Source: Hysterium pulicare CBS 123377
Taxonomy: Eukaryota > Ascomycota > Dothideomycetes > Hysteriales > Hysteriaceae
Length of the DNA: 64,000 bases
Direction: 5' to 3'
Assembly: GCA_000467715.1 (NCBI GenBank)
Contig: AJFK01000200.1
Span: 25,136 to 89,135 of the forward strand
Below the pieces are notes generated by a model. The model had not been told where the DNA came from. It searched no databases and saw only the letters and a list, made by a program, of their open reading frames with translations. The position numbers and the translations under genes were made by a program. Below, one piece after another: positions 33,809 through 46,130 of the stretch; position 1 is the stretch's first letter, and every line of letters begins with the position of its first letter.

Positions 33809-36800
33809 CTATAGTTCATCTCTAATTCTTGACGATGTCTCCTCTTGTCCCCCTTCGATGACTTTTGGAGGCGCCTCATGCGCGCTCTCATTAGCCCTCG
33901 CTCGTTTAGCCAGGGCCGCAATCTCCTCGTCGTATACAGTCCACTCCGGGACCTGTCTTCTCGCGCGGTCCAGCTTAGGTTCCTTGGTCAGAGGATTGTT
34001 GCATAGATCGATTGTCTTTGCGTTCTGCAGACTCTCATCACTACACCAGGTTTCGCACCACAGCCACTCCTGCGGCAAGCTGTGGATTGGCAATACCGTC
34101 TGCATGTTGTTGGGCAAATCCTGATCCAAATTGCTTAGACTGTTTGGATCCGCGGAGAGTTGATGGTACTGTTGTCTCAAACGATCACCGGCCGCAATTT
34201 GCCGGAATCGTTTGAGGTCGACTACGTAGAGCGCACTGATGTGATACGGCATGCCTCGTAGATAATTCTTCCAGTAACCTTTTTTCCAGAAGCGGAAGCC
34301 TTCCATTTCGGTCCGGCTATCACACATGGGAGTGAAGCCGTACGGAGCTTCTTGGAGATCGTGGGTGACCAGTTCGTACATGTCAGTACGAACGATTTGG
34401 TCGGCATCGACGAATATGACCTTATTCAGATCCAGCGGGAACAGCACGTCTAGGAAGAGAATCTTGTAACCCCAAATCTCTCGCTGCTTTTCCTTCTGTC
34501 CACGTAGCCAATGTGGCCATTTATAGGTAACCATTTCATATTCAAAGCCGTAAGCGGCTGCCATTGTCGGAAGGAAAGATTTGAACGAAGGCGAAAGGAA
34601 TTGTTCAATGAACCAAAACTTCACCGAGTGTTTGGTGTGCTTCATGACGCTAAGCATCATAATATTGAGCATGCGCTCATACAGATGGCCACTGGCAACG
34701 GAGAAGATGTTGATGTCTGCTTGTTCTCCTGATTTGGTATCAGCGACGAGTCCGGTAGAGGAAAGTAAGGATGACCAAAGTTTCGAACCTTTCGAGAATA
34801 CCTTCTCGGTGTTGACGTTGGGCAGCCCGACCTTGGAAAGGACCTTATTCGTAAATTGCGTGCCCATTTCTGCTAGATCGCTGGCTACGCCGGATGAAGT
34901 GTCCAACACATCGGCTTCTTCTTGTCCTGGCTTCCTCGAGACTCGAGGGAAGAGAGTGGTGCCTTGGAAGCTCATCAAGGCTATTTCCGTGGTCTCGTCA
35001 CCAGGTTGTGGGCTCCATCCCTTTGTTCCTGCACTGTCAATATTGAAAATCTCTTGGCTTCGTCCGCTCTTCAAAGCGATTTTGAAAATTCCAGGATTCA
35101 CCTTGAATTGGAAGTACCCCAAATTGGCCATGATTATGGTATCAGCGAAGTGTGGAACCTTTTCCGTGCTGAGTACCAGTTCTGCGCCTCTGGGAGGTAT
35201 GCCGGTGGTGACATCTCGAGAATGGCCCTCAATGAGGATACTTTCCAAGTCATAAATTGCGTCAATGCTTCCTCCTTGGCCTAAAGAGCTGAGTTTGATG
35301 TTGTCAAGATCGTGTATGGACTCTTCCGGCGCAACAAGCCAGGAAGAAGGTACATCCATGCCCATGGTGAGCAATGCTTCTGCGGGAATACCAGTAAATT
35401 GAGCCTTCAAGTCATACAATGACCCATCTTCCCTGAAGTATGGCCGGGAGTCAAGGATGTAGCGGTAGAATCGCTTTACGGGTAACTCCTCCAGTCTTTC
35501 CTTTGGATTTAAGAAAAGTCGAAGGTGCACTCGGTCCAGCTCAGAAAGCACCTTCAAGATTGGGATCCACCTCTGGCTTAGCTCGCTAGCGGGGTCTACG
35601 GACGCGACAATTTGTATGATCGCTGTGTCAATGTCTCCTGCCGCAATTGCGGTATGTGATGAGTTCCACTGGTTGAAATGATTCATTCTCACTGTCGAAG
35701 CTGTTTCGAACATGCCTTCTGGAACATCAGACACAGCTGACAATGCAACCAAAGATGAAAGTTTGGCGACTGCCAAAGGCGAAGAAATCTTTCCTGAGAG
35801 TCCAAGCTCTCGCGCAGCTTTCGTTGTTGGTTGGATGCGCATTTTCATCTCGTACGATGTGAGTGATTCAAAGTCGTCCTTGGCAAATACTTGCTCTTTA
35901 GGGATTGGCCCGACACGTCTTCCATTGAATACAAGGCCTGCCTGTCCAGAACTGAAACCAAATGATCTTGCAAGAGACTCGGACTTGATCCAAAATGCCT
36001 TAGATTCTTCGGAAACGGTTGACGGTGATCCTTCTTTTGCCAAGATTTCTGTGAGATCGTCTACCTTCAAAGGAAGGCCTTGTTCGGTCGCTCGGAAAAG
36101 AAGTTCAGACACGGCTGATGAATGGGAGTCAGAGGCGGGGTTGTGTATCAGTATGAGTTCCACATTTACATTGGTCCTGCGAAACTCGACCGCTTCTGAA
36201 AGTAGACTGAGGCCGGATGGCGAGTCAAAATCGCCAACGGTCACCAAGTAGGCCCACTCTGCTTTATCGAGGAAATGCTCTACAGCAATATGAGGTAATT
36301 TAGGCATAACATCCTCGTGAAGAGAGTGGATTTTGGCCATATCGAGGATTGCAACATCCTTTTCATTTTCAGGAATGATGAGTGGGTTGCGTTTCAGGGA
36401 AGCCTGAAACAGGAAAAAGGAAGGAAGCCAAGACTCCTCTGTGAATATTTCTTCAAAGACTCCTTTCTGGATCTCACGGAGGTCAACGCTAATCCTGTTG
36501 CTCACAGTCTGCAACCACTCATCATTGCGAGGCACGGGCACACCATTGACGAAGATCGGAGCACTAGGGCCATCCGCTGCCAATCGTGCCAAGTATTGCT
36601 TCGCTGCGGAAAGTTGTTGTCCCCCCTCTTCAGAGTTTAATATTTCTTTCAAGGGAAGTGCAGAGTGGTCTTTGCGCAGTTTGTGATTGCTGGTCACTTT
36701 ATCATAAATTGTCTTATCTGGAGTGGACATTCGGTCATCCTTCACAGACTGAATTACATTAGTAAAGAGATGAGACGGAAAGAATATGACGACTTACAGA

Positions 36801-38520
36801 TTGGAGATAAGTCATCATTGCAGACAGGCCATAAGACTCAAGCAAGTAGTACACCACCCGTGCTTGAGCCGCCGCCCCTGGTGAGGCCGTTGAGGGAACC
36901 AGCCCCCAGCGAACGGGAACTTTGCGTCTTACGAAGCTTTGCATAGTGTCAACAACCATGGCTACATCCTTAACATCAGAGAAGTCCGTGGGGAAAATTG
37001 CGTTGTGTATGTCTTTTCGGACTGAAGGCAACTGCCCGGGAAATGTCCGTTGAAGCAGCTTAATTTTGATCAGTGTGGGTTCTTTAGGAGCGAGGAAGAC
37101 TACCTACAGCCATAAGACTATCTGGCCAATCCTCATATCTCTTGTCTTTTGTAATATCATTGAGCCACATGATTACGTGGCCTCCTTCAACCTCATCGCG
37201 GAAGTCATAACGTTGAGGATCATGTTCAGCCTGCGTTTCCATTATGGCGGAATGTGACAAGATGCTGATCGCTTCTGGCGCTGACAAGCCGAGATCCCGA
37301 ACTCCATTGACCAGCTTTCGCTCTCGCCGAAGGTGTTCAAGAAGGGTAAATGGGTTGATGTCGCGCGCCGGCATCTGCACGCCATTGATCCAGATAACGT
37401 TATAACCCGCGGGAAGTAGATGTTCTCGGTTAGAACGGTGCTCGTTGAGAAATCCCTCTGAGGCATTATGACCGCTAATGGCCGAAGAGTGTTTCGGGAA
37501 GTCTTGAGATAATTTCAGTAGAGTGTCTAATGGCTGTTCGCTATTCATGACAAAGCTTGCAGCATTTAGACCAAGTGTAGAAAGCTCGGAGGCTGATAAA
37601 GGTTTTAGGTCAGCAACCTCATCGTCTTGTAGCTCTGCATTTAGGGGCTTTTGGGTAGGTTCTTCCACAGACTGCTCTGCCGGTCGGTCATCGATTACTA
37701 TATAATCGGTGCGCTTCAGAGCCAGTTCGATGCCGTAACCACTGACAACTAAACGAGAACTTGGACCATTCAACGATGGCTTGTAGCGTACTCGATAAGA
37801 GGTCTGGCCCTCCCTGGCAGTTCGACTGATGGTTTGGTGAAATTTGCCAAAAGCAGGTGATGTGATGTCAGCATACAAGATCGATGGTAGAGCATTGGAG
37901 CTATCTCCGAGCGTACGATCGAATGGCAGTTCATCCGTCCTAGAAAGGCGTCAACAGCCGTAAGCTTTCTGCTCTTGGATAACACCAACCTTTCAGCTTT
38001 GATCAATCCGCGTTCCACATCCAATTGTGGGGAACAATATTGTTTTCCTCCGAACGCTACCCATACTTCGCATTCAACTCCCTGCTCTGTATTTAACGAT
38101 GGCTCAACCGAAGTGTTATAGTATTGGTACTGTGCTTCTATCCGAGGGGCTGCCGAATGTACTGCAAGCGCGAAACGGAATGATGCAAGAGTTTCGGCAT
38201 CTGATATGTGGCCTTCTGTTTGAAGTAGATCTACAAAGGAGTCGTAGAGTTCGCGGTCTGAGGTTACGCTATGGAAGTAGCCGTCCGCTATGCGGTCGAG
38301 GAGTGGGAAGTATGCGGTTCGATTCTCTTCTGCCGCTGTTTCTCTATTCACTATCAGTCGTGGTCATTCGAAGTATGCAGAGAACCTACAATAACTCTAC
38401 TAGGAATGGTGCTGAATTGAATGATGCTCTCAGAGCGACATTAACACTAGGACTTGCAAAGCTGTGAAAAGGATGAATAGCACTGAGAAGGATGCTCAGC
38501 ATCAGCCAGCTTGCCCGCAT
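33809..38520 (-). CDS. gpt1: UDP-glucose:glycoprotein glucosyltransferase (UGGT)
   Basis: Folding sensor of the ER lumen: it re-glucosylates N-glycans of misfolded glycoproteins so that calnexin binds them again. Exons 38520-38390, 38343-37990, 37939-37108, 37031-36798, 36748-33809; frame kept throughout (1496 aa, typical). Residues 1-20 are a signal peptide (SWLMLSILLSAIHPF). The long N-terminal part contains the thioredoxin-like sensor domains (YADITSPAFGKFHQTI, PHIAVEHFLDKAEWAYLV), then beta-rich sequence. The C-terminal GT24 catalytic domain spans about 1180-1430: SVASGHLYERMLNIMMLS, WGYKILFLDVLFPLDLNKV, the metal/UDP-glucose site VDADQIVRTDM, PYGFTPMCDSR, and SNLDQDLPNNMQ. The protein ends in RDEL, an HDEL-like ER-retrieval signal. 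Its promoter region is shared with the BolA gene. Confidence 0.96.
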
Positions 38521-38991
38521 TGTTTAGGTTGCTCAACAGAGCTGCAGAACGGACGAGTGAACCGCTTCAATATTTCTTGAGCCTCGACTTAGGTTGTTGT
38601 TGAATGTTGGCTAGCTCTGATATTACAGAAAGTTGCAACGTGTAGCATTTCGTTATTGCGGCGCGTGGGGTCCTTAGAATCGCAACGCGCTGACTGCCAT
38701 AAGAAATCTAAATTCTGAAGATTGGACAGTGATAATTGCGGTCTGGAAAATAAAAGTCTATTTTGATAGCTTCTTTCAACACTGCGTCGTGGATATTCTA
38801 TCCGGGAATGTTCCTCAATACAAGTCCTTTGGTGCTCCTGAACCCTTGTCCTGTCCTGTCCTGTTGCGCCACAACTATGGCTGACGTATCTTATCGCCGA
38901 GATCGTCGCTATCAAGATCCGAGATAAATCTTTTGCTCTGCTGAAAACGTCATCCACAACCTCCACGGTTACAGCATTCTCAGCAGCAATA
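38521..38991. promoter_or_regulatory. Divergent promoter region, UGGT / BolA2
   Basis: 471 bases between the two start codons. A short tandem run of cctgt units sits at about 38850-38865. No TATA box or known motif that I can assign. Confidence 0.4.
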
Positions 38992-39422
38992 ATGAGCGCG
39001 CGGACAGATACAGAGGCGACTGAGGCCCAGGCCTCTTCCGGCGTCACGCCAGAGACGTTGAAGACAAAATTGGTGGGACAACTAGGGGCAACTCATGTAG
39101 AAATCGAGGACATGTCAGGTAAAGAGTCGCAATTTCGTCGCCGTTCCGTTCACTCCTTTTTCTGCGCTCTCCTTAGAGGCACTTGGTTATTATTGCGTTA
39201 TCACGGACGAGTGATACTACAATGATATTCTGACTGTCGTTAGGTGGATGCGGACAGATGTTCGAAGCTATCATCGTATCACCACAATTTGCGAAGAAGA
39301 CTACATTAGCGAGACATCGCCTGGTGAACACTGCCCTGAAAGAGGAAATCGCTGCTATACATGCGTGGACTCCCAAATGCCATACACCCGAGGAGTGGGA
39401 GAAGAAGAACGCACAAGCATGA
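38992..39422 (+). CDS. FRA2: BolA-family protein (BOLA2/Fra2-like)
   Basis: Partner of monothiol glutaredoxins in cytosolic iron-sulfur handling; in yeast Fra2 relays iron status to Aft1/2. Exons 38992-39118 and 39244-39422 (101 aa). The splice rebuilds IEDMSGGCGQMF, containing the Cys that in BOLA2-type proteins can ligand the shared cluster. The hallmark helix is [15 protein letters not shown] with its invariant His, followed by [15 protein letters not shown]. The absence of a targeting peptide and the BOLA2-style C-terminus argue for the cytosolic form and against mitochondrial BOLA1/3. Pezizomycotina often lack Aft1, so the downstream target here is uncertain. Confidence 0.92.
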
Positions 39423-39571
39423 GTTGGCAAGGAGCCGCAACGACCCCAGGGCCGCACAGTTTGTCACACTCACGCCAGTCAAACGCAGCACCCAGTAGCG
39501 TTTAAGGCTTTACGACAAAAACTATTTCGATGCTATATGTTTGCTAGATTGGGGATATCAATGATTATAGT

Positions 39572-41705
39572 CTAGCTCAGGAGCACTCTAATTTCACCGC
39601 TCGTACGAGGAAACATGTCCCTAAGGCGTCTCATCACTTTATCCTCCGACTCGTCCTCTCTATCAAGCAAATCATCTGCTGCGAGAATCTTACTCTCAAC
39701 ATACTCGAAATCCTCACAAAATCTGTTCGCTGCCTCCTCTGTAATATCCTGTACGATCTTTGTGCTTCGTAGCCGCTTGATGTTTTCTGCAGCATCCATG
39801 AGAGCTGAAGGGAGAAAGTCGTCGAGTTGCTGACTGGTTTCAATAAGCGTCTCTGGTTGGAATGTCTCTAGCGAAGGAATGGATGCCAGGTCTTCCGAGG
39901 AATCTGACACTTTCTCCAGTGCATCTAAAAGCGAATTCAAGCCGGACGTGTGTGTAAGATACTGATGCTGATATTCCACCAGCCTTGAAGAATGCTCTTC
40001 AATGGTGTCGTCTACTTCACCTACGCGTTCTCCCGCAAATGAGTATGGAGTGAGCACCGCTTTTACCGCTAGGAGACAATTGATAGCAAAAATGTCACTA
40101 TTTGGTTGCGACTGTCTCTTGTATAGATTTTCGCATCCATTCATGAATGGATCAAGCGTTTCCGCGAGAACTGATTGAAACGCATTCTCCCGATCATCAA
40201 CCGTTGCGAGTGAGGTATCGTAACTTTTGGCTAAAGTTTTCAGCATCTCGAGAGCTTCTTCAAGGAAATCGGGAGGCGAAAGATCTTCCGGTGCTACAGC
40301 TAGCTCGCTCTGAACAGTCGCAACGTGATCTCTCATATTGGCCCGGAACTGTCTCATGGCCGAATCCTCTAGGCCTGTGAATACCTGGAGAACCTCAGAT
40401 TCTGCTCCTAAGAGCTTTACAAATGTGTTCTTGTAGAAACCGATTAAATTCGCAATCTTATAGGCCAGCGTTGCATCATCATGGCTTTGGATGACTTGCT
40501 CGGTGCGCTGGCGCAACAGCTTTGCAACGCCAGTAAGATCTCGGCTGACCAATTGATTTAGTGCCTTTCTTCCATCAAAAACTTCACCTCCTTCCGACCG
40601 TAACCAAGGCTCACTCTCTAGTCCTGCTTGAATCGATCGCTTGATTTCATCCCCTTCTGAAATGAACAGAACTTCCAGTGCTTCTCTTTCGGACACAGTA
40701 GCGGAGTGAGCCCAAGCTAACATATCTCCTACGTAGCGTAGTGGATCATGCGCATGGAATTCAATAGGCTTGGTGGACATGTTTCGGTCATCCGACTCGG
40801 ACCCTGTTAGCGCGGTATAAAGTGAATCTGAAAGAATGTGTTCGCGAGCCTCCGCAAAGAAGTCCAGACAGTTTTGGAATAAAGCCGGCCGTTCAGCCAG
40901 CAGCCGTAATGCTCGTCGGATTGATGCATTGATTTGTGGATTTTCAAGGTCAAGCGTCTTAAACTCTCGTTGTATCCAACGGTATAGCTTTTGAAATGCA
41001 GCATTCAGCTGCTTCGAACTTTGGTCCAGTACTTCCAATCCTAATCTTTGATCTTCTGTCCCAAGAAGGACTTGGCAGTCATGATGGATTTTCTTTACTC
41101 GAGTAAGTGTTTGGAAGAACTCCTCATTGACAGGTTCAGCTGTAGAGGTGAGTGTAGTTGAATCTGCATCTGATATGATAAAATGAGAGCTAAAGGCATC
41201 CAAGATCTGCTGTTTGGTCTCGACTTGTTGCTTTTGATTCATAAGGTTTGTTGCCTCCTGCAAGACTGGCCCGATTTCACGGTTTGATGCAGTGATATGA
41301 CCACGCATGTCTGCACAATATTGATTAAGACTTTTAATGGCAGTCCCTATGCGTTTCAGTTGCTACACAGTCTCTTAGTAACATGCCACGACCTGCAGAT
41401 ATCAAACTAACCTCCGCGACCTGGCCGAAGTCTTTCACGATTTCGCCGTTACATTGAATCACCTCTTTTTGAACATCGAGTCTGAGTTGACGTCGTGTTT
41501 CTGCGTTATTTCTAATGCCTCTAGCATCGAGTGTTGCCAACGCATCGCGAATTTCGAGATCAGCGTACGAGGCCGACAGTACTCCTGTGATTCTACTGGA
41601 CAAAGTATTGACACCTTTCGACGAGATCCCTACCGAAGGAGTCGGGGTGGAGAGCAAATCTTGCGATCCAGACACGGGCCGTTCTTGAAAATAATGTGCC
41701 GCCAT
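39572..41705 (-). CDS. COG6: Conserved oligomeric Golgi complex subunit 6
   Basis: Lobe-B subunit of the COG tether, which captures retrograde vesicles at the Golgi. Exons 41705-41412 and 41362-39572 (694 aa, typical). The join gives [20 protein letters not shown]-terminal coiled-coil region: [15 protein letters not shown], then [19 protein letters not shown]. The COG6 block [20 protein letters not shown] is followed by the helical-bundle body ([40 protein letters not shown]). The C-terminus is less conserved and acidic. There is no signal peptide; it is a peripheral Golgi protein. It is head to head with ATG9, 316 bases between ATGs. Confidence 0.95.
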
Positions 41706-42021
41706 AATACTTGAAGGCTTTGTGATTAATCGAATTAGATGTTATACGGAAAAGAGTTTCTCCGGGTACATGTCTTAGTCATTCATTCGTATGCCTAGAT
41801 GACGGAGGACCTCCCGCATGACTTGAACACGTTCCCATTCACGTACATCACTGCGACAACTGAGCCATATTCTAATGTCTTAGGCTCCATGGAGACTTGC
41901 CTGGACATGCCGGGGTCACTTAATGGTCCCTTGACTTCCTCCAAAAGCCGCAATCTGCTTCAGCCCAGCTTCATTCACGCCCCGCAGTTGCACGCGCTCC
42001 TACAAACAACTCGCCGGCACG
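41706..42021. promoter_or_regulatory. Bidirectional promoter, COG6 / ATG9
   Basis: 316 bases between the two start codons. Both promoters must overlap here. No box that I can assign with confidence. Confidence 0.45.
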
Positions 42022-44952
42022 ATGATGGCCTCCAACATCCTCTCGAGACTTCTACCTTCCGCCTCCGATGAACCTTTAGCCTTTCAAAACCTAGACACGC
42101 AGCACCGCCGCAACGATCTCGATCACGACGAAGATCATCTTGGAATGGAGGTAGACGAGGAGAATCTTGGTGAACGTTTTCAAGATCAGGATCTGGAGCA
42201 TCTCCTAGCAGATGCCGCTTCTAGTCAGATCACCACCGAAAGTACATCTTTCCTTCCACAGCATAGAGAACGGAATAGCAGTCACGGGCGGAATCACTCG
42301 ACTAAAGCAAGAACAGAATGGAGACAGCCAGGTCCACCGCGAAGAACAGCAATAGATGATGATGATGATGTTCCAGAGTCACTGTTATTGGAGGGAGCTC
42401 GAGATCCTGGTGCACCTTCTGGACCAAAAGACCATCGCACTACAACGGATGGGCTTCCTCCTCCTGTACCTGGACCTACAACTCGTCGAACGAGAGCGCA
42501 GTGGGAGACTACAAGAAGACAACAACGGCTGCATGATGAAGGCCGTAGCACAGCTCCTGCACCGCGGTGGGGTGTCGCGAATGGATCTGGTCAATACTTC
42601 AGAGATCCGAAAGAGAAGGCTATGTGGTTCTGGGTGAATGTACAAGATCTGGATGGGTTTTTAAGTCAGGTGTATTCTTATTACTGCGGTCATGGCATCT
42701 GGTCAATGACTATGCATAGGATCATCATGCTAGTGCAAGTAGCCACCTCTCCAATTACGCTGCGAACCGAACTAATGCTAATTCAGACAAACTGCCTTCG
42801 TGGTCGGGTTTCTGACTTTTCTTACCTATTGCATTGACTATTCTATTCTTTCTGAGAAAAACTCTATGCGTGAAATCCTAATACCTAAATGCACTAAGAA
42901 GTGGGTACTTTCCTCTGTTCCAGTGGCCTGATCACTAACTAATTTGCAGAATTCATGGGTTCTGGATTGTCATGATCTGGATGTTTGTCATTAGCTGGAT
43001 GTATTCCGTCGTTCTGGTCATTAGGGACATGCCGAGGCTTTGGAACATCCATAATTTCTACCATTACCTCTTAGACATTCCTGACCGAAACATTCAGACG
43101 GTGGAGTGGCAGCTTGTTGTAGGCCGTCTTATGGCGTTACGGGATGCTAATTTCTCAACGGCTCAGAATCTCTCACCTGAGACTCGAAGAATACTTAACG
43201 ACAAAACGAGACAGCGAATGGATGCGCACGATATTGCCAACCGACTCATGCGGCAAGAGAACTACTTAATCGCTCTGTTCAACAAAGAAATCCTGGACGT
43301 GACAATACCGATTCCTTTCTTTGGCAACAGGTACATATTCTCTCATACAACGGAGTGGCACGTCAGATTGGCTGTAATGGATTTCGTCTTCGATCATAAT
43401 AACCAAGTCAATCCTATCTTCTTGAAAGAGAGAAACCGCCGGGATTTGGTTCAAAAATTACGCAATCGGTTTATTACAACAGGCTTGATCAGTATCATAT
43501 GCGCGCCGTTTACAGTTGTACTGGTCCTCACTTCCTACTTCTTCAAATACTTTACTGTAAGTTGGAATACTTGTCGATTCCTCAGGTACGAAATGTCTTG
43601 TATCCACGTTATACTAATGCCACTATGTTTAGGAATACCATAAAGATCCGTCGCAACTTTCGTCCCGAGATTTCACTCCTTTCGCCCAATGGAAATTCAG
43701 GGAATTCAACGAGCTTCAAATCTTCTTTGAACGCCGCCGAAATATGGCATATCCTTTTGCCGATCGATACCTTATGCAATTTCCGAAGGACAAAACGGAG
43801 CAACTGTCCGCCTTTGTAGCATTTATCGCTGGAGCATTCGGTGCTGTTCTTGCAATATTTTCACTCTTTGACTCTGAACTCTTCCTTGGTTTTGAGATTA
43901 CCCCAGGGAAAAACGTGCTCTTCTATTTGGGTGTACTGGGAGTCATTTACAGAGTGGCACGCAGTAGCAGTCACCAGGAAGACCAAGTTATGGAGGCTGG
44001 TTGGGCCCTGCAACAAGTTGTACAATACACACGCTACGATCCGGCCTCTTGGAATGGACGGTTGCATACTGATGAAGTTCGCAACGAATTTTCGTCACTC
44101 TATCAGCTAAAAGTCATCATCTTTGCCGAGGAGATCCTGAGTATGATCATTACGCCATTTATTCTCATATTCCGACTGCCTCAATGCAGCGAGCGGATAA
44201 TCGACTTCTTTCGCGAGTTCACCGTACATGTAGACGGCCTGGGAAGTGTTTGTTCTTTTGCAGTATTTGATTTCAAGAAAGGCGGAGAAAATGCTCCAGC
44301 CAATAGAGCGGGCCATCATGAAGATTCGGACCTCCGAGAAGACTACTATGGCGCCAAGGATAACAAGATGCTTGCTTCATACTTCGGTTTCTTGGATAAT
44401 TATGCCGCTCCCGGTCGAGGACAGTACAATGGACGACTGTCGGGCAGGCCGAATTTCCATCCACCGCCCGTCTTCCCGAATTCATTTGGCAATATGTCTT
44501 CACATGCGCCTGATTCGGGCATGGGCGCGAGGGCCAGTAGTAGGGGTCCAGCCGGAAGGCAATCTGGTCCACGCCGTACACCCAAGCATATGCCTACTGC
44601 GGGGCGTGCTTCTCCAATCAACTCCATCCTTCTAGATCCTCACCATCAACCCTCCATGTCAGGCGTACGACAGTCGCCGCGTCAAACAGCTCAATCACGG
44701 TATAGGAGTCAATTGCAACCGGTCACGGATCCCGATGCGGAGGAGTCAGAGGCAACGGGTAGGCAGCGTTCGAATAGAATCGAAGAAGAGAGCAGTATTG
44801 GAGATTCTTGGAGAACAACGAGACTTGCCCAAGCAGACGACGAGGAAGAGGAAGAGGCCTCAACTGATAACAATCGTGGCGGTGTCCTACAGCTATTGCA
44901 TCAATTCTCAAAGGCGCAGACCGAAGGCAGAGGGGTAGGTGTTGGTATTTGA
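42022..44952 (+). CDS. ATG9: Autophagy protein Atg9 (lipid scramblase)
   Basis: Multi-spanning protein of Golgi-derived vesicles that seeds autophagosome membranes and scrambles lipids. Exons 42022-42734, 42787-42900, 42950-43556, 43633-44952; 917 aa. Residues 1-200 are polar and disordered. The Atg9 core begins at KEKAMWFWVNVQDLDGFL and includes RIIMLVQTAFVVGFLTF, WNIHNFYHYLL, IQTVEWQLVVGRL, NYLIALFNKEILD, EWHVRLAVMDFVFD, FNELQIFFERR, MAYPFADRYLMQFPK, and ILSMIITPFILIFRLP. A long disordered tail rich in Pro, Arg and Asp/Glu follows. The first intron has GC, not GT, at its 5' end (GCAAGT at 42735-42740). Only this choice keeps the core in frame. Confidence 0.96.
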
Positions 44953-45449
44953 TGTTTCTTTCTGCATTGGGACGGTTGACGGAAATCATCACCCTCGCAT
45001 GGGTCTAGGCGTAGGATTTGGAGGATGCAATTGGGAACGGTGTTGGTGGTCTACCGGCGCATAGCATATCCTTCAGTAGAGATTTTAGTCCAAGCATGTC
45101 TTAAATTGAATCCAGTGTCGGTTCACATATAATGATCTCCGTTAAGGCTTAGCGAAGTTCTCATCTCAGACCACAGAGGATCAATACTAGCAGCCTTCGC
45201 TTCTATTAGCACTCAACATTTTGAATTGAATGTGATTGTGGAAGAAGGAATTGACTGCGAGTGCAATATTGAGCGTTGCGTGAGTCTGTACTGCTCAGCC
45301 GAATCGGGTTTAGACCCTCGCTTGACCGCCAAGATTCACATCCGCACCAGAACTTTTGCAAAACCTTCATCCACTTGCAGCGAACCCATACACCCGGAGC
45401 GCAACAACACATCTTCAGGAAACCCAACAAGACTTTCCTGCGCGCAAAG
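44953..45449. other. Intergenic region, ATG9 3' end / eL30 promoter
   Basis: 497 bases. No gene; the last 100 bases before the eL30 ATG are A/C-rich leader sequence. Confidence 0.35.
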
Positions 45450-46130
45450 ATGGCACCAAAAAAGACCAAGAAGACAGCCGACTCTATCAACTCCCGCCTT
45501 GCGCTGGTGATGAGTAGGTATCCATTCTCCAATGCACGACTTTACTAACACGATGCAGAGTCGGGCAAGGTTACCTTGGGTCATAAATCAACTTTGAAAT
45601 CGTATGCACCTCTGCAACTGTCCTATCAAGCAATATTCGTCTAACCGGAACCAGTCTTCGAGCGGGAAAGGCAAAATTGATCATAATTGCTGGAAATACG
45701 TGAGTATTCCCGACTGAGACTACCTGTACGGGATTTTCTCTAACAGCACAATCAGTCCACCTCTGAGAAAGTCGGAGCTCGAATACTACAGCATGCTCAG
45801 CAAAACATCCGTGCATCATTTCTCCGGAAACAACGTACGTTAATCATACTCCCACCCAATCTCTTGGCCTAACGACGGGACACTGTATATGTTCTCTGAG
45901 GGCTGGCCCTGAGAAGAGGTCTCTATGAAGACTTCGGAGGGCTATCATTCGACTAACAAACCTGACAATACAGATTGAACTGGGTACTGCTTGCGGTAAA
46001 CTGTTCCGTTGCTCCACCATGGCAATTCTGGATGCTGGTGAGTCATGTTTGAAAACGCCCTCGACCTTGTGCAAGTTCACTGACGTGCGCCACAGGTGAC
46101 TCTGACATTCTAAGCACCAACCCGGCGTAA
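45450..46130 (+). CDS. RPL30: Ribosomal protein eL30 (60S)
   Basis: Cytosolic large-subunit protein that contacts helices bridging the subunits. Six exons: 45450-45513, 45559-45601, 45655-45699, 45756-45834, 45974-46037, 46096-46130 (109 aa, typical). The assembled protein has the family blocks [24 protein letters not shown], split by introns, then [37 protein letters not shown] and AILDAGDSDIL. Five introns in 330 coding bases is dense even for a fungal ribosomal gene. The box-C-like GTGATGA sits on the 5' splice site of intron 1 (see findings). It is followed in the same direction by uL16, so the pair may share regulation. Confidence 0.95.

Noticed and set aside
34581-35284. Long plus-strand frames of 120-224 codons inside UGGT
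   Set aside because: Antisense shadows of a strongly conserved coding exon.
31661-38520. MFS transporter next to a glycosyltransferase as a metabolite cluster
   Set aside because: The glycosyltransferase is the ER folding sensor UGGT, and no backbone or tailoring enzymes are nearby.
42727-42790. Frameshift in ATG9 at the first intron
   Set aside because: Explained by a GC-AG intron; all other exon joins are in phase.
45835-45973. Possible snoRNA in the longest eL30 intron
   Set aside because: CTGA occurs and there is a small ggctggcc hairpin, but no proper C box paired with a D box near terminal stems.
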